DNA of 64,000 nt from Astropecten irregularis (Eukaryota; Echinodermata; Asteroidea; Paxillosida; Astropectinidae): the NCBI GenBank assembly GCA_963971285.1, contig OZ020244.1, positions 3,038,001 to 3,102,000 on the forward strand. The letters are read 5' to 3'. The notes beneath the pieces are model-generated. The model was not told where the DNA came from, did no database searches, and saw nothing but the letters and a program-made list of their open reading frames with translations. Below, in pieces: positions 50,901 to 59,900 of this stretch. The first letter of the stretch is position 1. Each line of letters begins with the position of its first letter. The translations under genes and the position numbers were made by a program.

Positions 50901-53900
50901 TTCCGGGAGCCATAAGCAAAAAAGCCAGACTAAGCAAAATGTCCCTGCTCAAGTTTCCCCTCACCCGTATGAAGGCAGCAGGCTTTACATGAATGTACAA
51001 CAACCTGCCTATCCAGCACAAGCCAGTAATACAGTTCAGCAACACCAAATGCCACCATACAATGGGATGTATGCTCAGTACAACCCAAACATGTATCAGC
51101 AGTATCCTTACATTCAAACCAGCCAAAATAACCAAGGCTACATGCAGCAGCAGGTTCAAAGTGGTCCTCAACCAAATTTGAATTACATGCAACAGTACAG
51201 TAATGGTTATCAATATGGCAGCATGGGATCTTATAATTCTGCATCGAACAGCTTGGAATCTGGGCCAACTGGGTCAACCAACATGGCACCCGGGACAGCC
51301 AACATTGGACCTGGGCCAACCAACATGGGACCTGGGCTAACCAACATGGGACCTGGGCCAACCAACATGGGACCTGGGCCAACCAACATGGGACCTGGGC
51401 CTGCCAACATGGCTCCTGGGCCAACCAACATGGGACCTGGGCCAACCAACATGGGACCTGGGCTAACCAACATGGGACCTGGGCCAACCAACATGGGACC
51501 TGGGCCAACCAACATGGGACCTGGGCCTGCCAACATGGCTCCTGGGCCAACCAACATGGGACCTGGGCCAACCAACATGGTGCCTGGGCCAACCAACATG
51601 GGACCTGGGCCAACCAACATGGCACCTGGGCCCGCCAACATGGGACCTTGGCCAACCAACATGGGACCAGGTACTTATAATGGGCCAAATAATGTGGCCT
51701 ATGGATCTTATGGAACAAATCTTGGTCTCGGAGTGAATAACGTTGGATCTGGTGTATATAACATGGGATCTGCACCGTGTAACATGGGGCCTGGTGTACC
51801 ATACAGACAGCAGCCACCAGCTCCAGGAACGGAGAATGAAGGTAGGATATACAATTTTGCTGCTTCAAATGCTTCTTATGCCACCTCTCCTTATACATAC
51901 TATGGCACCAATTCCTATATTTACTATTCACAAATGCATTATGCAAACCATTTAACCTGTGTCTATCCCTCAGAGGGTCAAATTGCTACCTCTTCAGATA
52001 TCCCTGCTACCCTGACTCCTGAATTCCCCGATACAGCCTTCTTTTCCCTCGGAACCCCCAAGGAGTCTCCCACCTGCGGCACTGATCAGGATGACTGTCG
52101 AAAAATGGAGAGCATTGAGGATGAAGAGCTAATAGAAAGCAAAAACTTGTCCCAAGGAGCTTTGAAACAGGTTGAAATTAGGGAAAGTGAAATCTTGCCT
52201 AAAAGTAACTCGTCAGAAATGATAGGTACAGAAAAAGCCAAGTCTGTTACTGACAGGGAAGCATTAATCATTGGAAAGCACACAGCAAGTTTGCCGTCTC
52301 CACAAAAAGGTCTGGGTTCAGCAATGAAATCCAAAGTGCCCATCTCATCCTCTGAAGATTCAGATTATTCATTAGGAACAGGAAACATCTTTGAAAAATG
52401 CGAGCAGACGCTTTCTCAAAACATAGATGAACCTGCTGAAGGGGATATGGTGAGGGGCAAAGGTTCCCCTGGAATCTTCAAATCTCAAGCTTGTGTCCCC
52501 ATCGCATCCACAGGTTTACTGATAAAGGAAGCAACAGTTTTTGATGGAGCTGACAATATTGAGTGCGTGGATGCCCTGCCTTCCACCGGTACAGAATCGT
52601 CTTGTGAGGACGTTAACGAATATACTATTCAGTCAGAGAAGGCATTGGTTTGTATACAGGAAGTCTGTAAAACTCTAGAATGTAAGGATGGAACAACTGA
52701 AATCAGTACAGCTTCAGTCTCAAAGACCTCTGGCACTAGCGATTTAAGCTCAGAAGGTTGCACAGAGAATGTCAGTCTGAAAATAGATGTTGAGTGTCCA
52801 TGGTCCAGGAAAGGGAATTTCTTAGAATCCAGTGAGTTACTCAGTCACTGCCCGCATGATGTTGAGGGAGACTTTGATACCTTCCTCAGTGGGAAGGAAG
52901 AGAGGACCGAGCAAAACAAGAGGAGAGTCTCTGGATTAAGTGAGTCCATTAGTTTATATCGTCCATGTGGTGTTGAAAAAGGAGTTATGAGCACCTTCCT
53001 AAATGACAAGGCCAAGTCTGTTACAGACGGGGAAGCATTAATCATGGGAAAGCTCACAGCAAGTTTGCCGTCTCCACAAAAAGGTTTGGTTGCAGTAATG
53101 AAATCCAAATTGCCCACCTCATCCTCTGAAGATTCAGATTGTTCATTAGGGACAGGATACATCTTTGAAAAATGCGAGCAGACGATTTCTCAAAACCTAG
53201 ATGAACCTGCTGAAGGGGATGTGGTGAGGAGCAAAGGTTCCCCTGGAATCCTCAAATCTCAAGCTTGTGTCCCCATTGCATTCGAGGAAGCAAAGGTTTT
53301 TGATGGAGCTGACAATATTGAGTGCGTGGATGCCCTGCCTTCCACAGGTACAGAATTGTCTTGTGAGGATGTTAGCGAATATAATATTCAGTCAGAGAAG
53401 GCATTGGCTTGTATAGAGGATGTCTGTAAAACTCCAGAATGTAAGGATGGAACAACTGAAATCAGTACAGGTCCAGTCTCAAAGACCTCTGGCACTAGTG
53501 ATTTAAGCTCAGAAGGTTGCACAGAGAATGTCAGTGTGAAAACAGATGTTGAAGGTGCATGGTCCAGGAAAAAGAATGTCTTAGGATCCAGTGAGGTACT
53601 CAGTCACAACCCACATGATGTCGAGGGAAACTTTGATACCTTCCTCTGTGGGAAGGAAGAGATAAGGACAGAGCAAACAAAGAGGAAAGTCTCTGAACCA
53701 AGTGAGTCCATTAGTTTATACCGTCCATGTGGTGTTGAAAAGGGACTTATGAGCACCTTCCTGAATGATGGAGACAACTTTGAGAAGCAGGGACGGAAGG
53801 AAGCACACTCATCCACTTGTCCAATTCCAAAGACTCCAGTTTCAAAGGATGTTTCTGACAGTAATTCAAGTGATACCAAAAGCCAAACAGATATTTGGAA

Positions 53901-56900
53901 CTGTTCGATACAAAGTGACGTTAGAATAGTACTTGCAAAAAGAAGACCTGACGCAAATAAGCCTTGTGTAGAAAGAGTAGTTGAGTGCACAGAAAATCCC
54001 CATCAGATGTCAAGAGTGGAAACTGACAAGGTAAATGTACTCTGGTCTGCCAACGTAAGGACCATGTCCAAAAGTGTTCCAAAAGAGGCTTTACTTCCAT
54101 CTCAGTCAGCCAAAGGTGGAGGATACCAGACTAGTATGAGCTTAGGTGACTCATCTAACACTGGCTTAGAGCCTGCCGCATTACCTGTGCCTCATCCTGC
54201 GGCTCAGTCCAAATCAGATGACCAAACTACTAGCACTGCATCACCAGTTAAGCAAGTTGTCAGATTTGTTGCTTCCCAGGAATTACTCAACCCACTTAAT
54301 CGACAATACCTCCTTGCTCGTTCTTCTAAGCAACATCACAGTGCAAAGCCAAAATCAAGTCTCGATGAACCTTCTTGTTCCCAACCATCAGATAAGCAAA
54401 CGGCTTCATTCACGCCCAGAGTGGTCAGGCTTATCTGTCTTGATAATGAAACTGCAGAAATGGAAAGACAAGGTCCAGAAAGATATCCATACAATTCAGA
54501 GATTATGACTGATAGATCGCCAAGGGCTTATATGCCTTTACAAAGACATGTAACATGTAGTTTCATGGAGTCAGCAAAAATTTCTCCTGTCAGGAAACCT
54601 CCTGCTGTTTACGAGGGGCAGAAAGTAGGAGTGGAACCCAATTATACAACCAACACCCCGACCAGAAGTGCCAAGAATGTTTCCCACCAAACAAATGCAA
54701 ATGACCAGTCAGCATCTGGTAGAGGGTCCATTCTGTACAGCAAGAAACCAGAATCATCACCATTCAGATCTCTAGTTAGCACACCGAAGAGGACATGTGA
54801 AGTCCATTCTGATGGCAGCCCTGCATCAGCATCTGGTGGAGGGACCCTTCTGTACTGCAAGAAAACAGAATCATCACCATTCAGAGCTCTAGTTAGCACA
54901 CCGAAGAGGACATGTGTAGTGCATTCTGATGGCAGCCCTGCACCAGCATCTGGAGGAGGGTCTCTTCTGTACAGCAAGAAAACAGAGTCACCACCAGTCA
55001 GATCTCAAGTTAGCACACCGAAGAGGACATGTGGCGTCCATTCTGATGGCAGCCCTGCACCAGCTTCTGGTGGAGGGTCCCTTCTGTACAGCAAGAAACT
55101 AGAATCGTCACCATTCAGAGCTGTAGTTAGCACACCGAAGAGGACAGGCATAGTCCATTCTGATGGCAGCCCTTATGGATGCAAAGTTATTCCTGGACAT
55201 CTGCTTGATGACAGCAGCCCTCCAAGTAAGCCTGATCAAGAGGTATCTGATCAAGAGGGATGCAGGTTAAGTGATTGTAAGGATACCAGCATTTTCATGG
55301 GTGACACTAGAGAAGATACCTCTGAAGACAAACAGCATTCTGGAGAAGTAACTGTTGATGGATCCCTCTCTAGTAGCCCACTGATGAGAAAGAGTGTGAA
55401 TACCTCACAGCAGAGTTTAAGATTGCCTTCCCCAGTGGTATGTGGTAGAGACCTCCAAACAGGTCCCAAACTAGCTCCCAAATCAGACACAAGACCAGAC
55501 CCTAAAGCAGATTCAGACCCCAGATCTGACGTGAAGTTGAACTCCAAACCAACTCCCACATCAGCTGATTGGCCTGCCAGAAGCAGCCCTCTCAAGTGTC
55601 CAAGAATCCAGCCCATGCCAAAAAGCAGCCCTGTTCATGAGGCACAAGAAAACCCTGTTAATGCAGGTTATTCCAAGGTAAAATCATATTGTGCTATATA
55701 CATCAATCACCACTCCCACTGTTGGCAGTTTGCATGCTGTTCATGTTAGTTTCCTTTTTATATTCAGGTTTTGCACAACATCCATTACGCTTCCCAATTG
55801 TTTAAATGCACACATTTTTAATGGTTCATATGTTTGTGCATTTTTGCACATAACATCCACAAATGTATCCTAGGATTTTCTTTGTTATCATGAATAAGAA
55901 GCCATTGCTTAAATGTCACTGCCCTTTACCAAACCTCAGTTGTAGTGCCATCCCCTGGTCTGTCTGGTCTAATTACAAACACTGGTTTTTCAGTAAAAGC
56001 TTAGCATCAAAGGAGAGGTGTTTTGCTGTTATTAGAAGTACATACTCTCTTTTTGATCAAGCTTACAAAACTTCAGCTGGTGTAAAAAACCATAAGCTGT
56101 ATTTTCAGCTAGATGACGGAGATGAAAGTTGAAACAGACAGAACCCGAACTGATGTTTTTGGATGGGCCTGAGTTGACAGAAGCAAGGGGCACTTAACAC
56201 AAGTCACTTTAGGGAGAGAAGGTTAAATACATGTACTGGCCATGAAAGACCTGGAATCCTCCATTTGCTAGCTCTGCACTTCAAACCAATAGACCTGCTT
56301 AGATTCAATACAGCCAGGCCACTGGATAGCCTACCCAGACTGACGTCCTGCCCACATCAAGTCTGAGATGTGGCTATTGTTCAGTTTCAAATGGATACGG
56401 TACTGCCAATGACTTAAGTGCACAAAGGTTAACAAAATGGCTTATTCTATTAATAATTGCATCATTACTACCCTTCGGTTTTCAAGACAGGAAGTTAAAC
56501 CAAAGATAAATGACACGACACGTTGAAAAGATGAAGAAAAAGCTTCCCCAATCCAAATATTATTGATCAACAAATATATGTTAGATAGAGTTTCATTTAC
56601 TCTAATTCTGGTATCCTTTAGAGAAGTGTTCATCTTCCATGCAGATGCTTACTCTACAAATATTAATATCTTAACAATATTAACGTGTTAATTGACATTT
56701 GTTTATAATTCATATATCTGTTGAAATCAGTTCCTTTTTGTATTTATTGACCCTTTCATTCTAATTTTTTCACCACCCATTCACAGAAGATTCACCTAGT
56801 AAGTACAATATGAAGCCACAAACTGAATAAGATGCTATCTCTTGAACCTAACCCTTGATTAAAGAAACAATTGTCACGGAAATTGTGTCAACGTTTGAAC

Positions 56901-59900
56901 TGTGGACCTAGCTTGTTTACTTTTTCAGTCAAATCTAGTGAATTGCACATTTGGAAGGCAATACATGATTACTTGAGGAAGAACAAATAAGAGAAAGCCT
57001 CTTTCAGCATGTTTCATCATCGCGAAATTTCTGTGTTGCCGTTAAATCTGTTTAACCCTAACCCTCTGCAGCTACCATACAAGACAAGAGCTGCTTACCG
57101 CACATTAACACAGTCTTCACTGGTGGGCTGAATTACAAACCCTCACTAAACACACAATCACACTGTGGTGTATTATGGTATGCAGAAAAAAACATTTCAA
57201 ACTGGTGTGCAGGTGGGTTTAGGGTTGATCAAATGCTGCCTGGTTTGAATATTTTTGTTGAAATGTTGTGAATTGGAAACAAGCAGGGCTTTTAATTCAG
57301 TTATTTTGATGCTTTGCCATTGTAATTGCTGTACCTGTCTAACCCCACAACAAAAGTACAATCATCCATTTGTGGTCGTTGCTCAGTGTTCTGGTGCTGC
57401 TGATAGCAGAATTCTGTGCTTATGATAAGTACAACATCAGTAGGATATCATAAGCACACAATTTTCTGTGTCTGCAAATCACCAATTCTACCCTTGCTGT
57501 GAGCAGTGCCCAGAACTTGGGCCTGGATGGTGGAAGCACTGACTAAAACTTCAGAGAGCTTGGCCTTCCAAGTTCCACCATCCCAAATAATTTCCACGTT
57601 TTTGTTTTATTGTTTTTGTTTGGCTGGCTTAACATAACTAAACCATTCTAACCCCTCCCTCCTTTGTTTACTCCTTCTGTTCCCCACCATAGCGTCAAAG
57701 TGGCAGTACAGAGGTGATAGTAATTCTGTCATGTCTTGTACTTTTTGAAAGCTCAATTATTTTATAATGGAATGTGTACATTTATGTGCGTAGTTTATTA
57801 CATTCATGCCGTTAAACTCTTTTACACACATACGGTATGCAGTGCATGGATCACATTTATTATCCCTGTCTTTAGATGTTCAACAGTAATTTCTGGAATT
57901 GCTATCGTGGCACTCGGACCATTTCAAATGACATATTTATAATCCATTTTCTTCAAATTTCAACTCAATTGGTTATGGGAAAGCAATTTCTACACAACCT
58001 GTCCTTTTCCATTTACATGGAGAAATATGGAGGAAATCATCAACCAATGCATGATTTAAGCATTTTTGGTGGAGTTTATTATTATCAACTTCTGGGTGAG
58101 GATTTAACAATCACGGTGGTGTGAAATGTTATGGTCCACGTCCAATTATCCATCTTTGCATGAAATATGAAGGTGTCAGTTATGGACTCATCTTGACATG
58201 ATGTTGGTTGGTGTTTGGGTTTTCTTAACTGCTGTTGCCAAAATTGGATTCCAATCTTGAATGCTTTAAAATCATACATTTGGTAGCTCAGGGGTTGATT
58301 TCACCAAACTCATCGTAACCTACTATCAATCGCAGGACTTAAGATGCATTGCATCCCTACGTAGGATACGATGGGTTATCCTTCGTAACTCGAGCTACGA
58401 TCGCACGTAGGGCTTTGTGAAATCGACCCCAGGTTACCATTATAGTCCAGTCACACAATGCTGTGACAAATGCATCTCCTTTTCATGAATGTGCGCCATA
58501 GTTTAGAAATATGTATGTATATTGGGATTAATTCCTTGCATTTCATTGCTCTTATTTGTACCAACAGGCCCAGTGCCTAGCTGGGCACCTGGATTCTAGG
58601 AAAGGCGGCATCCAGCGACGCAGACCCTACCGCCTGTCCACCGATGACTCCTGTGCAGACCCCATTCCTTCTTCCAGAAGCCAAGAGCCTGTGGACAGGC
58701 TGACTGAGGCTCGCATTTCTCAGTCAAACCCACGGATGGCAAACCCAAGTGGTGGTATGGGAGACAGGACACAGATGCCGGAGCTATCGGTGGACAGGCA
58801 AGATAAGACGGGTCCCTCCAAGGGTCCTACTGTGGCAGCCCAGACATCACTAAGGGGTATCGTGATACCAGACGAAGTACTCCTCTTGACTTGCTTCCCA
58901 GGTATGTTCATTTCTACCCCATCAATCTCAACCACTCCGCAAAGACATTCCCTGCACACCAGAACCCCAGGAATGACATGCTTCCTTGGGAGTATCATTG
59001 CCACAGTGGAGGCTTGACTTAACAACAGTAACAGAACCTGACACCAAAGCCTCTCAAAGAAGCTGCCTGGGTTCATTATCCTCTTTTTTGTAAGAGTATA
59101 GTTCATGAGTTTGAATCAATAAAACCGCTAACAGTAAGCTGCAACAGAAAATATCTTTGTTTGGAACTGTGGTTCCAAGGCCCATGTCACACAAGGCCAT
59201 TTTAAATTACAAGCAACCAGCTTTAGGCAGTCTCCAAAAAGAAATAATGTCATAATTTTTGGGGGGACAGTGAATATTAACTGTTAGAAAAAGGTTCTCA
59301 AGTGTCACTGACTTGTTCCTTTTGCTTTTTGTTAAGTTGCCTCGTGTGATATGGGCCCTAGGATGCAATGCAATGTTCCGTTCCTTAAACTTGCTACGTT
59401 TTGACATGGCCCTAAGAGACAGACAGAATGAATAGGGACAGGTCCTTAATAGTAAATTGTGTGTTGGTTGTTGTCTGTCCTGATCAGATGAACTGGAGGC
59501 TCTGTGCGCAGCTCTTCTGAAGAGGTCCTCCTGGGAAGGATGTAGGTTCTGGAGGATGCTCCTGAGATCTGAGATTGTTGTCAAGATGGATCAAGTCAGG
59601 TATGGACTGTAGAAGGTGTACGTGACTCTTGTTCTGTCATGTGGTCTTTCTTCCACCAGCAAGATTGAGTGCTTAATTAATGTATCAACCAAAATATTAA
59701 GTATTATTTAGCCATCTTCCTAAAAACCTAGGTAAGGTTTATGCTTCTTTGGCTCGTACGGAGGTTTATAGAAAGCAGCTTTATTCTGGTCAGGCTCAGC
59801 CTTTGAAAGCCCTGGCCAGGCCCAAGCGTTCAAGCCCCCAAGTTTTCCATCTGCTACATCTGAACTTACAATACATCAGAGGTGCTTAGAATCAATACCA

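Noticed and set aside
50930..51946. 338-codon minus-strand ORF rich in PCWLAQV repeats, and a second MLVGPGP minus-strand ORF
   Set aside because: Both are antisense reading of the PTNMGPG minisatellite; no splice or domain support.
57876..58124. 82-codon intronic ORF
   Set aside because: AT-rich chance frame without splice signals.
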